From assembly GCF_945957465.1 (NCBI RefSeq), contig NZ_CAMFLC010000004.1, forward strand, positions 83,715 through 147,714: 64,000 bases of DNA, given 5' to 3'. Position numbers and translations under genes: made by a program. Numbering within the stretch: position 1 is the first letter of the stretch; each line of letters opens with the position of its first letter. Below the pieces are notes generated by a model, which was not told the origin of the DNA, searched no databases, and saw nothing but the letters and a program-made list of their open reading frames with translations. The stretch comes from an uncultured Leifsonia sp. Lineage in GTDB: Bacteria > Actinomycetota > Actinomycetes > Actinomycetales > Microbacteriaceae. This document shows, piece after piece, positions 28,280 through 37,551 of this stretch.

Positions 28280-29629
28280 ATGAAGCGCATCCTGCGATCG
28301 CGGACTCTGCGCCGCGTGGCGACAGCCGTCGTGGCCAGTGCCGTCATCGGCGCCTCGCTCGCGGCCTGCTCGTCGGGCTCCGGCTCGACCGGCGGCGGCA
28401 GCTCGTCCGACGTCGAGTCCGCCCTCAAGCAGGGCGGCACGATCACCTACTGGTCGTGGACGCCGTCGGCCGAGGCACAGGTGGCCGCGTTCGAGAAGGC
28501 GTACCCCAAGGTCCACGTCAAGCTCGTCAACGCCGGCACCAACACCACCGAGTACACCAAACTGCAGAACGCGATCAAGGCGGGCTCGGGCGCGCCGGAC
28601 GTCGCCCAGGTCGAGTACTACGCCATCCCGCAGTTCGCCCTGTCGGACTCCCTCGTCGACCTGAAGCAGTACGGCTTCGATTCCCTCAAGAGCGATTACA
28701 CGCCGGGTCCGTGGGGTTCCGTCAACGTCGGCGGCAAGCTCGTCGGCCTCCCGCAGGACTCCGGCCCCATGGCGATGTTCTACAACAAGACGGTCTTCGA
28801 CAAGTACGGCATCGCCGTGCCGAAGACCTGGGACGAGTACGTCGCCGCCGCGCAGAAGCTGCACGCCGCCGACCCGAACGCCTACATCACGAGCGACTCG
28901 GGTGACTCCGGGTTCACCACCTCGATGATCTGGCAGGCCGGTGGCCGTCCCTTCCAGACCGACGGCACGAAGGTGTCGATCAACCTCCAGGACGCGGGCA
29001 CCAAGAAGTGGACCGCCACCTGGGACAAGCTGGTCGAAGGAAAGCTGCTCTCGACCGTCCCCGGCTGGAGCGACGACTGGTACAAGGCGCTCGGCAACGG
29101 CTCCATCGCCACGCTGGTGACCGGCGCGTGGATGCCCGGCGTGCTCGAGTCCTCGGTGAAGGACGGCTCGGGTCAGTGGCGAGTCGCCCCGGTCCCCACC
29201 TATGACGGCACGCCGGTCAACGCCGAGAACGGCGGAGGCGCGCAGGTCGTGCTCAAGCAGTCGAAGAACCAGGCGCTCGCCGCGGGCTTCCTCAAGTGGT
29301 TGAACAACGACCCGGCGTCGATCAAGGTCTTCCTGAAGTCCGGCGGCTTCCCGTCGACCACCAAGGACCTGAACTCGTCCGACTTCCTCGCCCAGGCTCC
29401 GGAATACTTCGGCGGCCAGAAGATCAACGAGGTGCTCGTCGACGGTGCGAAGAACGTCGCCACCGGCTGGCAGTACCTGCCCTTCCAGGTGTACGCGAAC
29501 AGCATCTACGGCGACACCGTCGGCCAGTCGTACACCTCGAACTCCAGCCTCAACCCGGGCCTGCAGGCCTGGCAGAAGGCGCTGGTGAACTACGGCAACC
29601 AGCAGGGCTTCACGGTCAGCGGCAAGTAA
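28280..29629 (+). CDS. Sugar ABC transporter substrate-binding lipoprotein
   Basis: 449-residue extracellular solute-binding protein (family 1). The signal peptide ends in the lipobox SLAAC with lipid-modified Cys30, followed by a Ser/Gly-rich tether. Mature features are TITYWSWTPSAEAQVAAFEKAYP, the N-lobe QVEYYAIPQFA and the cleft-region NGSIATLVTGAWMPG. It delivers the sugar to the two upstream permeases. ATG at 28280 has GAAAGGAAC upstream. A stem-loop follows before the galactosidase, so the binding protein may be made in excess. Confidence 0.93.
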   Translation: MKRILRSRTLRRVATAVVASAVIGASLAACSSGSGSTGGGSSSDVESALKQGGTITYWSWTPSAEAQVAAFEKAYPKVHVKLVNAGTNTTEYTKLQNAIKAGSGAPDVAQVEYYAIPQFALSDSLVDLKQYGFDSLKSDYTPGPWGSVNVGGKLVGLPQDSGPMAMFYNKTVFDKYGIAVPKTWDEYVAAAQKLHAADPNAYITSDSGDSGFTTSMIWQAGGRPFQTDGTKVSINLQDAGTKKWTATWDKLVEGKLLSTVPGWSDDWYKALGNGSIATLVTGAWMPGVLESSVKDGSGQWRVAPVPTYDGTPVNAENGGGAQVVLKQSKNQALAAGFLKWLNNDPASIKVFLKSGGFPSTTKDLNSSDFLAQAPEYFGGQKINEVLVDGAKNVATGWQYLPFQVYANSIYGDTVGQSYTSNSSLNPGLQAWQKALVNYGNQQGFTVSGK

Positions 29630-29658
29630 CCCGTCCACACCCTCACCCGCCCGTCGGC

Positions 29659-29709
29659 GGGGTCGCGACACGCCGTTCACCGGCACGGATGACGGCGCGT
29701 CGCGGCCCC
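29659..29709 (+). terminator. Stem-loop between binding protein and galactosidase
   Basis: GGGGTCGCGACACGCCG (29659-29675) pairs with CGGCGCGTCGCGGCCCC (29693-29709) at 15 of 17 positions, with a 17-base loop. There is no T-run. It may partly terminate or stabilise the upstream message, giving more binding protein than enzyme. Confidence 0.5.
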
Positions 29710-29738
29710 GCTGCGGGACGCGAGGGAAGAAAGAGCGC

Positions 29739-31511
29739 ATGAGCACCTTCGAGATCGCCGGGGACGACTTCCTCCTCGACGGGCAGCCCCACCGGATCCT
29801 GTCCGGGGCCATCCACTACTTCCGCGTGCACCCGGACGACTGGGCCGACCGCATCCGCAAGGCACGGTTGATGGGGCTCAACACCGTCGAGACCTACCTG
29901 CCCTGGAACGCCCACGAGCCGCGGCCCGGTGAGTGGATCGCCGACGGCGCCCTCGACCTGGAGCGCTTCCTGCGCGCCGTGCAGGCCGAGGGGATGCACG
30001 CGATCGTGCGTCCCGGCCCGTACATCTGTGCGGAGTGGGACAACGGCGGCCTCCCGGCCTGGCTGTTCACCGACCCTTCGGTCGGCATCCGCCGGTCCGA
30101 GCCGCTGTTCCTGGAGGCGGTCACGGCGTTCATGGAGCGGGTGCTCGCGATCGTCCGCCCGCTCCAGGTCACCGAGGGCGGCCCCGTCCTGCTGGTGCAG
30201 GTCGAGAACGAGTACGGCGCCTACGGCGACGACAAGGACTACCTGCAGCATCTCGTCGAGGTCTTCCGCAACGCGGGCATCACCGTGCCGCTGACCACGG
30301 TCGACCAGCCGGAGCCCTCGATGCTCGAGAACGGTTCGCTGCCGGGTCTGCTCAAGACGGCCTCCTTCGGCTCGCGGTCGCGCGAACGCCTCGCGACCCT
30401 GCGGGAGCACCAGCAGGCCGGACCGCTGATGTGCTCGGAGTTCTGGGACGGCTGGTTCGACCACTGGGGCGCGCATCATCACACCACCTCCGTGGAGCAG
30501 TCGGCGGCCGACCTGGATGAGCTGCTGTCGCTCGGGGCTTCGGTCAACATCTACATGTTCCACGGCGGAACCAACTTCGGCTTCACCAACGGAGCCAACG
30601 ACAAAGGCGTGTACCAGCCGATCGTCACGAGCTACGACTACGACGCCCCGCTGGACGAGGCGGGGGAGCCGACGGAGAAGTTCTGGGCGTTCCGCGACGT
30701 GATCGCGAAGTATGCGCCGGTGCCGGCCGAGGAACCGGTCGCGGCGGCGGCGGCTCCGGCGTTCACCGTTCCGTTCGCGGATGCGATCCCGCTGTTCTCG
30801 CTCGCGCCGAAGCTGGGCGAGTGGCAGCACACCGACGATCTGCCGACCTTCGACGAACTCGGCCACTATGCGGGACTCGGGCTCTACCGCACCGAGATCG
30901 ATACGGCGGAGCCGGCCGTGCTCGAGTTCGGCGAGGTGCGCGACCGCGCCTACGTCTTCGTCGGGTCGACGCGGGTGGGCGTGCTGGCCCGCGACCACCA
31001 CGACAGTGCGATCACGCTCTCCCCGAGCCGCGGCACGCTCACCGTGCTCGTGGAGGACCAGGGCCGCGTCGATTACGGTCCCCGCATCGGAGAGCCCAAG
31101 GGGCTGGTCGGCCCGGTGCTCCTCAACGGCGACGGCCTGCGCCGCTGGAGCGTCCTCCCGCTGCGGCTGCCCGACCTGGAGGCGGTGCGCGTCGAACTCG
31201 ACGCCGCCGGCCCCGCGGTTCAGCGCGAACCGGAGCGGCTCGCCGGCCCGGTGTTCGCGCGCGCCGGCTTCGACCTCGAGGAGCCGGGGACGCTGTTCCT
31301 CGACACCACCGGTTGGGGCAAGGGCGTCGCGTGGATCAACGGCTTCAACCTCGGACGGTACTGGACCCGCGGGCCCCAGCAGACGCTGCACGTGCCCGCG
31401 CCGGTCACCCGCGCCGGGCGCAACGAACTGGTCATTCTCGAGCTGGAGTCGGCCGGCGATGCCGTCGCCGCGTTCGTGTCGGAGCCGCGACTCGGGCACA
31501 CCGAGTTCTGA
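29739..31511 (+). CDS. Beta-galactosidase, GH35
   Basis: 590-residue cytoplasmic enzyme; no signal peptide. The GH35 barrel begins FLLDGQPHRILSGAIHYFRVHPDDW with LMGLNTVETYLPWNAHEP. The acid/base is Glu158 in VENEYGAYG and the nucleophile Glu234 in MCSEFWDGWFDHWG. C-terminal beta-domains carry WGKGVAWINGFNLGRYW. It should hydrolyse terminal beta-galactosyl residues of sugars imported by the preceding transporter. The acceptor linkage (1,3, 1,4 or 1,6) cannot be read from sequence. It is the last gene of the LacI-controlled operon and ends at repeat copy 2. Confidence 0.93.
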   Translation: MSTFEIAGDDFLLDGQPHRILSGAIHYFRVHPDDWADRIRKARLMGLNTVETYLPWNAHEPRPGEWIADGALDLERFLRAVQAEGMHAIVRPGPYICAEWDNGGLPAWLFTDPSVGIRRSEPLFLEAVTAFMERVLAIVRPLQVTEGGPVLLVQVENEYGAYGDDKDYLQHLVEVFRNAGITVPLTTVDQPEPSMLENGSLPGLLKTASFGSRSRERLATLREHQQAGPLMCSEFWDGWFDHWGAHHHTTSVEQSAADLDELLSLGASVNIYMFHGGTNFGFTNGANDKGVYQPIVTSYDYDAPLDEAGEPTEKFWAFRDVIAKYAPVPAEEPVAAAAAPAFTVPFADAIPLFSLAPKLGEWQHTDDLPTFDELGHYAGLGLYRTEIDTAEPAVLEFGEVRDRAYVFVGSTRVGVLARDHHDSAITLSPSRGTLTVLVEDQGRVDYGPRIGEPKGLVGPVLLNGDGLRRWSVLPLRLPDLEAVRVELDAAGPAVQREPERLAGPVFARAGFDLEEPGTLFLDTTGWGKGVAWINGFNLGRYWTRGPQQTLHVPAPVTRAGRNELVILELESAGDAVAAFVSEPRLGHTEF

Positions 31512-31517
31512 CCGGTG

Positions 31518-31587
31518 CCGAGGGGCGCCTCAACGCCCCTAAGACGCCCGCTTCGGGGCGTTAAGGCGCCCTTCGGGAGCCCCTCGG
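31518..31587. repeat. Dispersed inverted-repeat element, copy 2
   Basis: Core 31532-31562 is, in reverse complement, 29/31 identical to 25092-25122. The flanks CCGAGGGGC (31518-31526) and GCCCCTCGG (31579-31587) form the outer stem. It lies between convergent galactosidase and carboxylesterase genes. Orientation is opposite to copy 1, so the two copies bracket the sugar locus. Confidence 0.75.
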
Positions 31588-31594
31588 TCACCCC

Positions 31595-33112
31595 TCAGCG
31601 GAAGGCGAGGACCGTGTCGCCCCACCCGGTGCGCAGCGCGGCGTCGAGGTCGTCGACGACACGGTCCTTCGCGGCGACGACGAGCGTCGAGCGCGCCGGC
31701 GCGTCGTAGGCGGGCCAATCGTCGCCGGGCGGCCTCCCGTTCGCGAACTCGGTCCAGCGCCGCTGCACGCGTTCGGAGATGCGCTGCGCCGTGCGACGGC
31801 CGCCGAGCCGGAAGGCGGGCCCGGAACCGGCGTCGAGCGTCCCCCACACGTAGGCCAGTTCGGCGCCGTGCGCCGCGCCGATCCCGGCCAGCCTCATCAG
31901 GGGCGTCGAGTGGTCGAAGCGGTACAGGTAGGTCTCTGCGGCGGCCGCGTGGCCGGCTGCCAGCCAGACGGTCGGCATCCGGAAGCCGATGTCGCGAGCG
32001 ATCCCCAGGCCGAGCGACTTGCGCTTCACGTTCGCGTACGCGGCGAGGACCTGCTCGCGATCGGGTGCGGGAAGCTCCGGCTGCTCCTCGAGCATCGTGG
32101 CGAACATCTGCTCGATCGCGTCGGCGCCGATCGGCATGAGCGGTGAGTTCATGAACCGGAACAGTGTCGCTTCGTCGCGGTTGGTGCCGATGATGAGCGG
32201 CACGCGGAGGCCGCGGCCTTCGCTGAGCACGGTGATCGGGTGCTCCGGCAGCAGTTCGCCGTCGACGACCGGGGCGAACGCGAGCGTGCCGGGACGCTCC
32301 CGCGGCACCGCGTCGTACACCTGCGCCGCCGCCGCGACGATGGCCTCCACCGGGAGGGCGCGCAGCTCGTCGAGGGTGGACGCGCCGACCTGCTCGGCGA
32401 AGCGCCCGGCCACCGTCGCGGCCCGCGTTCCCCCGTACATCGAGCTCGCGGGCGAGCTCTCGGCGATCGCGCGATGGAACAGCCCATCGGCGCTCGGCGT
32501 CGCCAGCAGCGCCGTGACGAGACCTGCGCCCGCGGACTCGCCGAAGAGCGTCACCCGATCGGGGTCGCCACCGAATGCGCGGATGTTGTCCTGCACCCAC
32601 TGCAGGGCGAGCAGAACGTCGCGCAGCGCCGGGTTGGGCTCGGCGTCCTCCCCGCCGTCGAGCGAGCGCAGGTCGAGGAACCCGAGCGCGCCGAGCCGGT
32701 AGTTGACGGTGACCAGCACGACGTCACCGGTCGAGACGAGCGCCGCGCCGTCGTACACGGCCTGGCTCGCCGCACCGAACGTGTACGCGCCGCCGTGCAG
32801 CCAGACCATGACCGGGCGGCCCTCCGCCGCCGCCGACGGTCGCCACACGTTGAGGAAGAGGCAGTCCTCGTCGGTGCGCACGCCGTCCCCGAGCGGGATG
32901 ATCTTGTTGTCGGGCTGCGGCGCGGCGGCGCCGAACGTCGTCGCGTGGATCACACCGCCCGAGTCGCGCGCGGCCACCGGCGCCGCCCAGCGCAGGACTC
33001 CGGTCGGAGGTTCGCCGTAGCGGATCCCCTTCCAGACGGTCACCCGACCGTGGTCCTCGCCGACGATCTCTCCGGTGCGGGTGGAGGCGACGGGGCCGCT
33101 GATGGGTGTCAT
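31595..33112 (-). CDS. Type-B carboxylesterase
   Basis: About 505-residue alpha/beta hydrolase of the carboxylesterase type-B family. The oxyanion region is VMVWLHGGAYTFGA and the nucleophile elbow is FGESAGAG with Ser193; EDCLFLNVW and VNYRLGALGFL are family blocks. The acid and His residues lie near GTNRDEATLF and GAAHGAEL. No signal peptide, so it is intracellular. GTG at 33130 is an alternative start with a better purine-rich leader; ATG at 33112 is used here. Substrate is unknown; nearby sugar genes might suggest deacetylation, but this is only context. Confidence 0.9.
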   Translation of the reverse strand: MTPISGPVASTRTGEIVGEDHGRVTVWKGIRYGEPPTGVLRWAAPVAARDSGGVIHATTFGAAAPQPDNKIIPLGDGVRTDEDCLFLNVWRPSAAAEGRPVMVWLHGGAYTFGAASQAVYDGAALVSTGDVVLVTVNYRLGALGFLDLRSLDGGEDAEPNPALRDVLLALQWVQDNIRAFGGDPDRVTLFGESAGAGLVTALLATPSADGLFHRAIAESSPASSMYGGTRAATVAGRFAEQVGASTLDELRALPVEAIVAAAAQVYDAVPRERPGTLAFAPVVDGELLPEHPITVLSEGRGLRVPLIIGTNRDEATLFRFMNSPLMPIGADAIEQMFATMLEEQPELPAPDREQVLAAYANVKRKSLGLGIARDIGFRMPTVWLAAGHAAAAETYLYRFDHSTPLMRLAGIGAAHGAELAYVWGTLDAGSGPAFRLGGRRTAQRISERVQRRWTEFANGRPPGDDWPAYDAPARSTLVVAAKDRVVDDLDAALRTGWGDTVLAFR

Positions 33113-33186
33113 GACGCCATCTTCGGGCACCCGCCGCCTCGGGGTCCAGTGATCACGCTTCGCGCAGCGTCAGTCGTCGCGCGGCA

Positions 33187-33516
33187 TCACTCCCAGACCA
33201 TGAACGGACGCAGCTCGAGCTGGCCGTTGCGCGCCATCGGATGCTGCGAGGCGATCTCGATCGCCTCGTCGAGGTCGTCGACGTCGAGGATGTCGAAGCC
33301 GCAGATGACCTCGGTGGTCTCGGTGTACGGCCCGTCGGTCACGTAGCGCTTGCCGTCGCGCACGCGAACGACGCGGGACTCCGTCTGCGGCTGCAGCACT
33401 TCGCCGATGACGCGCTTGCCCGACGCGTCGAGTTCGTTCACCCAGAGGTCGACGTCGGACTCGTCGCTCTCGGTGTCGGGGTGGGAGTCGGTGATCACGA
33501 ACATCATGTACTTCAT
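33187..33516 (-). CDS. YCII/DGPF-domain protein
   Basis: 109-residue protein related to the one at 24292. It begins MKYMMFVITDSHPDTES and has the diagnostic RYVTDGPYTETTEVICGFDILD, then ELRPFMVWE. An acidic insert SDESDVDLWV distinguishes it from its paralogue. ATG at 33516 is preceded by AAAGGAC. Function unknown; members are thought to be small enzymes or sigma-factor-linked sensors. It is followed upstream by a membrane-protein gene on the same strand. Confidence 0.82.
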   Translation of the reverse strand: MKYMMFVITDSHPDTESDESDVDLWVNELDASGKRVIGEVLQPQTESRVVRVRDGKRYVTDGPYTETTEVICGFDILDVDDLDEAIEIASQHPMARNGQLELRPFMVWE

Positions 33517-33548
33517 CGGTGTGTCGGTCCTTTCGAATCGGTCGCGGT

Positions 33549-34013
33549 TCACTGGGGCGTCGAACGGAGCCGGCGACTCTCGACATTTCGTGCGGATCGG
33601 ATGAGCCCGACGAGCACGATCTCGACCGCAGCGGCCACGAGGAGGGCCCCGAAGGGCTCGCTCAGCCCGCCGAGAGCGGTTGCGGGCGTCGTGAACCAGA
33701 GCACGGTGTAGCCCGCGTACGCCACCGCTAACGCGCTCGCCGTACTGCCGACGTGCCGCCCCCGGAGCGGTGTGCCGGGGCGCGCGCGAGCGAACCAGAC
33801 GTAGAGCGCGGCGGCTGCGAGGAAGCCGACGCCCGCCGCGGCGGGGCCGTACAGGAACAGCTGCGGACTGAGCACCTCGCGCCTGGTGTCCTTGCCCAAC
33901 TCGTAGTCGATGATGTGCAGGAAGCCGACGCCGGCGCCGGCGAGCACTCCGGTGATCAGGATGATGAGGCGCGCGTCTGCGCCCAGCAGGGGATGGATCC
34001 GCACCGTCGTCAC
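33549..34013 (-). CDS. Hypothetical four-helix membrane protein
   Basis: 154-residue membrane protein with hydrophobic segments at about 16-36, 52-72, 90-107 and 118-138. The first loop LHIIDYELGKDTRREVLSPQLF is polar and extracytoplasmic by the positive-inside rule. The C-terminus (RSARNVESRRLRS) is basic and cytoplasmic. I do not recognise a named family. It lies upstream of the YCII gene, same strand, 32 bp apart, probably one transcript. Confidence 0.7.
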   Translation of the reverse strand: MTTVRIHPLLGADARLIILITGVLAGAGVGFLHIIDYELGKDTRREVLSPQLFLYGPAAAGVGFLAAAALYVWFARARPGTPLRGRHVGSTASALAVAYAGYTVLWFTTPATALGGLSEPFGALLVAAAVEIVLVGLIRSARNVESRRLRSTPQ

Positions 34014-34114
34014 GCGGGCGACGATACTGCGCAGGTCCTGGCCCGTCCAGCGGCGCCCCGCGCGTCTGTGGCGTCGGCGTGTTCACGCTGTGCACCCAGG
34101 GACGATGAGGGCGG

Positions 34115-34133
34115 TTAGTGTAGCCTTACCTTA
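34115..34133. promoter_or_regulatory. DtxR/IdeR-type iron box
   Basis: TTAGTGTAGCCTTACCTTA matches the 19-bp iron-box consensus TTAGGTTAGGCTAACCTAA at 14 positions. It lies 30 bp upstream of the siderophore-interacting protein gene, where iron-loaded repressor would block transcription. Confidence 0.7.
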
Positions 34134-34162
34134 CTCACCCCTCCTGGCCGGAAAGGTTCGAC

Positions 34163-35083
34163 GTGCCCGTCCTCGCACCGCCCCTCACGGACCGTCCGGC
34201 GTACCGGCCGTACCGTGCGGCGGTCTCGGACCTGCGTCGGCTGAGCCCGGGCTTCCTCCGCGTCAGCCTCACCTGCCCCGAGTTCGAGACCTTCGGCACC
34301 GAGCGTCTCGACCAGCGCATCAAGCTGGTCTTCCCGCTGGCCGACGGGAGCTTCAGCCCGCTGGACGCGGGGGACTGGTACGACCAGTGGCGTGCGCTGC
34401 CCGACCATCGGCGCAACCCGTTCCGGACGTACACGGTCCGCGACGTCTCCCCGGAGGAGTGTCGGGTCGACATCGACTTCGTCGTGCACGGCGACGGCGG
34501 ACCGGCCGCGGCCTGGCTGAGCACCGCCGCCGTGGGGGATGAGCTGGTGGTCATCGGCCCCGACGCCCTCAGCCCGCACTCCGGCGTCGGCATCGACTGG
34601 CGGCCGGGCACGGCGACGGACCTGCTGCTCGTCGGCGACGAGACGGCTGCTCCCGCCATCGCGTCCATCCTCGAGGCCCTGCCGCCGAACCGCCGCGCGC
34701 ACGCGTTCATCGAGGTGCCCTGCGACGCCGACGCCCTCCCGCTGGCGGTCGGGGCGCACGTGGAGGTCACCTGGCTCGCGCGTGCCGGCGGCGAGCACGG
34801 CAGCCGGTTGATCCCGGCCGTGACCGCGTGGCTGGCCGAGCGCCCGCAACTGGTCGCACGGGCCGCCGCCGACCGGCCCCAGCCGCTCGACGAGGTCGAT
34901 GTGGACAGCGAGATCCTCTGGGAGCGCCCCGAGAGCGCCGGCGGCGGCTTCTACGCCTGGATCGCGGGCGAGTCCGGCGTCGTGAAGACGCTGCGTCGTC
35001 TGCTGGTGCGCGGGCACGGCATCGACCGCGGACGGGTCGCCTTCATGGGGTACTGGCGGCTGGGTCGTGCCGAGCGGGGCTGA
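34163..35083 (+). CDS. Siderophore-interacting protein (ferric-siderophore reductase, SIP)
   Basis: 306-residue cytoplasmic flavoprotein. The N-terminal FAD-binding domain contains NPFRTYTVRDV (RxYxxR flavin motif) and VDIDFVVHGDGGPAAAWL. The SIP-type C-terminal domain has LLLVGDETAAPAIASILEALP and ends GYWRLGRA, as in ViuB/FscN-like proteins. It reduces Fe(III) in imported siderophores to release Fe(II). Start is GTG at 34163 with a GGAAAGG site. An iron box upstream supports induction under iron limitation. No siderophore transporter is adjacent. Confidence 0.92.
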   Translation: MPVLAPPLTDRPAYRPYRAAVSDLRRLSPGFLRVSLTCPEFETFGTERLDQRIKLVFPLADGSFSPLDAGDWYDQWRALPDHRRNPFRTYTVRDVSPEECRVDIDFVVHGDGGPAAAWLSTAAVGDELVVIGPDALSPHSGVGIDWRPGTATDLLLVGDETAAPAIASILEALPPNRRAHAFIEVPCDADALPLAVGAHVEVTWLARAGGEHGSRLIPAVTAWLAERPQLVARAAADRPQPLDEVDVDSEILWERPESAGGGFYAWIAGESGVVKTLRRLLVRGHGIDRGRVAFMGYWRLGRAERG

Positions 35084-35086
35084 GCC

Positions 35087-35818
35087 CTACTGATCCTTGC
35101 GCTCGGTGCCCTGGAAGGTCTCCGGATAATTGTCGAGCCACGACCAGTGGCTCACCGGCCAGCTGATGACGAAAGCGCGCCCGACGACATCGCTCAGGGG
35201 GACGAAACCCTTCGTCGGATCGTCCATGTGGTACCGGGAGTCCGCCGAGTTGTAGCGGTTGTCGCCCATGACCCAGATCTTGCCGGCCGGCACCGTGACG
35301 TCGAACGGCTTGCCCGAGACCGCCTGCTGGCCCGGGGGCAGCAGCACGTACGGCTCCTTGAGCGGGACTCCGTTGACGCTCATCTGGCCCAGCGCGTTGC
35401 AGCAGGTCACGTGGTCGCCCGGCAGACCGATCAGCCGCTTGACGAGGTGCTGGTCGCTGTCCGAGGCTCCCAGGCCGACGAAGTCGAGCACGGCGCCGAT
35501 GCCCTTCTGGATCGGGTTGCCGGTGCTGGGCGCGGCGGGCGGAAGCCAGCCGCCCGGATCCTTGAACACCACGACATCCCCGCGCTGCAGTGGGAAGACC
35601 TTGGGCTGCAGCTCATTGACGATGATCCGGTCGTTGATCTGGAGCGTGTTCTCCATCGACCCGGACGGGATGTAGAACGACCGGGCGACGAAGGTCTTGA
35701 TGAGGAACGAGACCAGAACGGCGACGACGAAGATGATCACGACATCCCGCAGGAGCGCTTTCCATCCGGTCGTGCGAGCGGAGCGGCGCGGTCGGACGGT
35801 CTGGCTGCTGTCGGTCAC
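35087..35818 (-). CDS. lepB: Signal peptidase I
   Basis: 243-residue membrane serine protease that removes signal peptides. One N-terminal transmembrane helix (about 23-45) anchors it. The catalytic Ser54 lies in [11 protein letters not shown] and the general-base Lys127 in [13 protein letters not shown]. The conserved box [18 protein letters not shown] follows. Length is normal for actinobacterial type I signal peptidases. The last ~20 residues ([19 protein letters not shown]) are polar. It converges on the SIP gene with a 3-bp gap. Its usual neighbour rplS is not here, so this may be an additional copy. Confidence 0.95.
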   Translation of the reverse strand: MTDSSQTVRPRRSARTTGWKALLRDVVIIFVVAVLVSFLIKTFVARSFYIPSGSMENTLQINDRIIVNELQPKVFPLQRGDVVVFKDPGGWLPPAAPSTGNPIQKGIGAVLDFVGLGASDSDQHLVKRLIGLPGDHVTCCNALGQMSVNGVPLKEPYVLLPPGQQAVSGKPFDVTVPAGKIWVMGDNRYNSADSRYHMDDPTKGFVPLSDVVGRAFVISWPVSHWSWLDNYPETFQGTERKDQ

Positions 35819-35949
35819 AAACGTTCACGCTAGCGTGCCGATGCTGTGAGACGCATCCGATCCCCTGCATGAGGGATTGTCCGCGCGTCTCGAGGATGAC
35901 AGGATTCGAAGACGGGCCGTTCCGGTGCCCGCCGGGGGCCCGCGTGATC

Positions 35950-37533
35950 ATGCGGGACGCGTTCAAGCGCTTCAGGATGCAGACACGACGCGAACACCCG
36001 CGCCGCGGCGATCGAGGTCGTGTCGGCCGCCCTGAGCCGCTTCTTCGCAGTGGGCCATTGCTCGCGCCGGGTTCGTCGGGCGATCGTCGCCACAGCGCTC
36101 CGGCAGGCGGGATCTCGCCTCTGCGCCGCGGACTCGCGTACGCAGCCGCTGCGGCCCTGGCCGTGGGGCTGGCGCTCGCGCCCCTGCCCGCGACCGCCGC
36201 GGACTGCCCCGGAGGCGACTGCAGCACGGCCACTCCGACGCCCACCTCCGGGCCGACCGAATCACCCGCGCCGACACCCTCGCCGACGCCCTCGCCGACC
36301 TCGACGCCCACGCCGACCCCCACGCCGGCTCCGACCTCCACGCCCACGCCGACGCCCTGCCCCACCGCGACCCCGACTCCGCCGTCGGCTCAGCCGGAGC
36401 CGGGCCCGACGCCGACCCCCGCTCCGACCTCGTGCCCGACGCCGACGCCCACGCCGACACCAACGACGACGCCGACTCCCACGCCGTCCCCGACCCCCAC
36501 GCCGACCGACGACGTCCCGATCCTGGTGCCCGACCTCCTCGACACCAGCGTGCAGGTCGACACCGCGGACGCCGAACAGGCCGCGCAGCTCGCCAGCCGG
36601 CTGGCCGAGGCACAGCAGGCCCTGGTGCAGGCGACCGACTCCAGCGTCGCGGCCCAGCGCGAGCAGCAGCAGGCCAAGGCGTCCGCCGACGCCCTCGCTG
36701 CGCAGGCGAAGGCCGCGAAGAAGCGCGCGGAGGCGTCGGCCGCCTTCGCGACCGCCCTGATCCGCGCCGCCGGCTGGAAGGGCGTCACGGACGACCCGCT
36801 GGCCGCCGTCCTCGGGACGCACGGAGACCTCCTGACCAAGCTCGGCGCGGTGCAGCGGCTGCGCACCCTCAGCACCGACCGGTCGGCCGCGCTGCGCGAC
36901 GCTGCGGCCGACGCGGCCACCGCGAAATCGCTGGGCACCCAGGCGAAGCGCGCGGCCGACGCGCTCGCCGGCATCGACGTCGACGCGAGCCTGCAGGCCG
37001 TCTCCGATGCGCAACAGCAGGTCGACACGGCCTCGGCGGCGCTGGCTCAACTGCCGACGGTGCTGACGGCGGGCACCGGCTGGCAGGCGCTCATCGTCGA
37101 CCCGGCCGCCATTCCGACCGGCTGGACAGTGCCGGTGCACGGGCCGATGACAGACCCCTTCGGTCCGCGTCCATCGCGCCCCGCCGGAACCGCGCCCTTC
37201 CACCCCGGCGACGACATCGGAGCGGCGTGCGGCACGACGATCGTCGCCGCCTCCGCCGGCGTGGTGGCGCAGGCCGGTCCCAACGGGTCGTACGGCAACT
37301 TCGTCCTCATCGATCACGGCGGAGGCGTCGAGACCGCCTACGGACACATCCGCGACGGCGGGATCGGGGTGGCCGTCGGCGAGCACGTGGTGGCGGGCCA
37401 GCCGATCGCGCAGGTCGGTTCGACCGGTGCCTCCACCGGTTGCCATCTGCACCTGGAAGTGCGGGTGAACGGCGTGCAAACAGATCCGTACCCGTTCCTC
37501 GCGGCGCGGGGGGTCATCGTCGGAACGCGCTGA
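35950..37533 (+). CDS. Secreted M23-family peptidase with Pro-Thr region and coiled coil
   Basis: About 527 residues. A basic N-terminus leads to a signal peptide ([18 protein letters not shown]). Then come a ~110-residue Thr/Pro-rich stretch, an Ala/Gln-rich coiled coil (about 170-330), and a C-terminal M23 LytM domain with FHPGDDIGA (Zn-binding His/Asp) and [13 protein letters not shown] (HxH). This is the murein-hydrolase-activator layout of EnvC/NlpD-like cell-wall proteins. The start is uncertain: ATG at 35950 is used, but 35869 (ATG) and downstream TTG are possible. The unusually long pre-signal region suggests a later start. Confidence 0.82.
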   Translation: MRDAFKRFRMQTRREHPRRGDRGRVGRPEPLLRSGPLLAPGSSGDRRHSAPAGGISPLRRGLAYAAAAALAVGLALAPLPATAADCPGGDCSTATPTPTSGPTESPAPTPSPTPSPTSTPTPTPTPAPTSTPTPTPCPTATPTPPSAQPEPGPTPTPAPTSCPTPTPTPTPTTTPTPTPSPTPTPTDDVPILVPDLLDTSVQVDTADAEQAAQLASRLAEAQQALVQATDSSVAAQREQQQAKASADALAAQAKAAKKRAEASAAFATALIRAAGWKGVTDDPLAAVLGTHGDLLTKLGAVQRLRTLSTDRSAALRDAAADAATAKSLGTQAKRAADALAGIDVDASLQAVSDAQQQVDTASAALAQLPTVLTAGTGWQALIVDPAAIPTGWTVPVHGPMTDPFGPRPSRPAGTAPFHPGDDIGAACGTTIVAASAGVVAQAGPNGSYGNFVLIDHGGGVETAYGHIRDGGIGVAVGEHVVAGQPIAQVGSTGASTGCHLHLEVRVNGVQTDPYPFLAARGVIVGTR

Positions 37534-37551
37534 CGGGCGTACGGTTCAGGC

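Noticed and set aside
25077..31587. Sugar locus as a composite transposon
   Set aside because: The flanking inverted copies are short palindromes without a transposase and each sits at a convergent gene end, which fits terminator-like elements better.
36230..36510. Second dense repeat tract
   Set aside because: It encodes the Thr/Pro-rich stretch of the M23 peptidase; low-complexity protein, not a DNA element.
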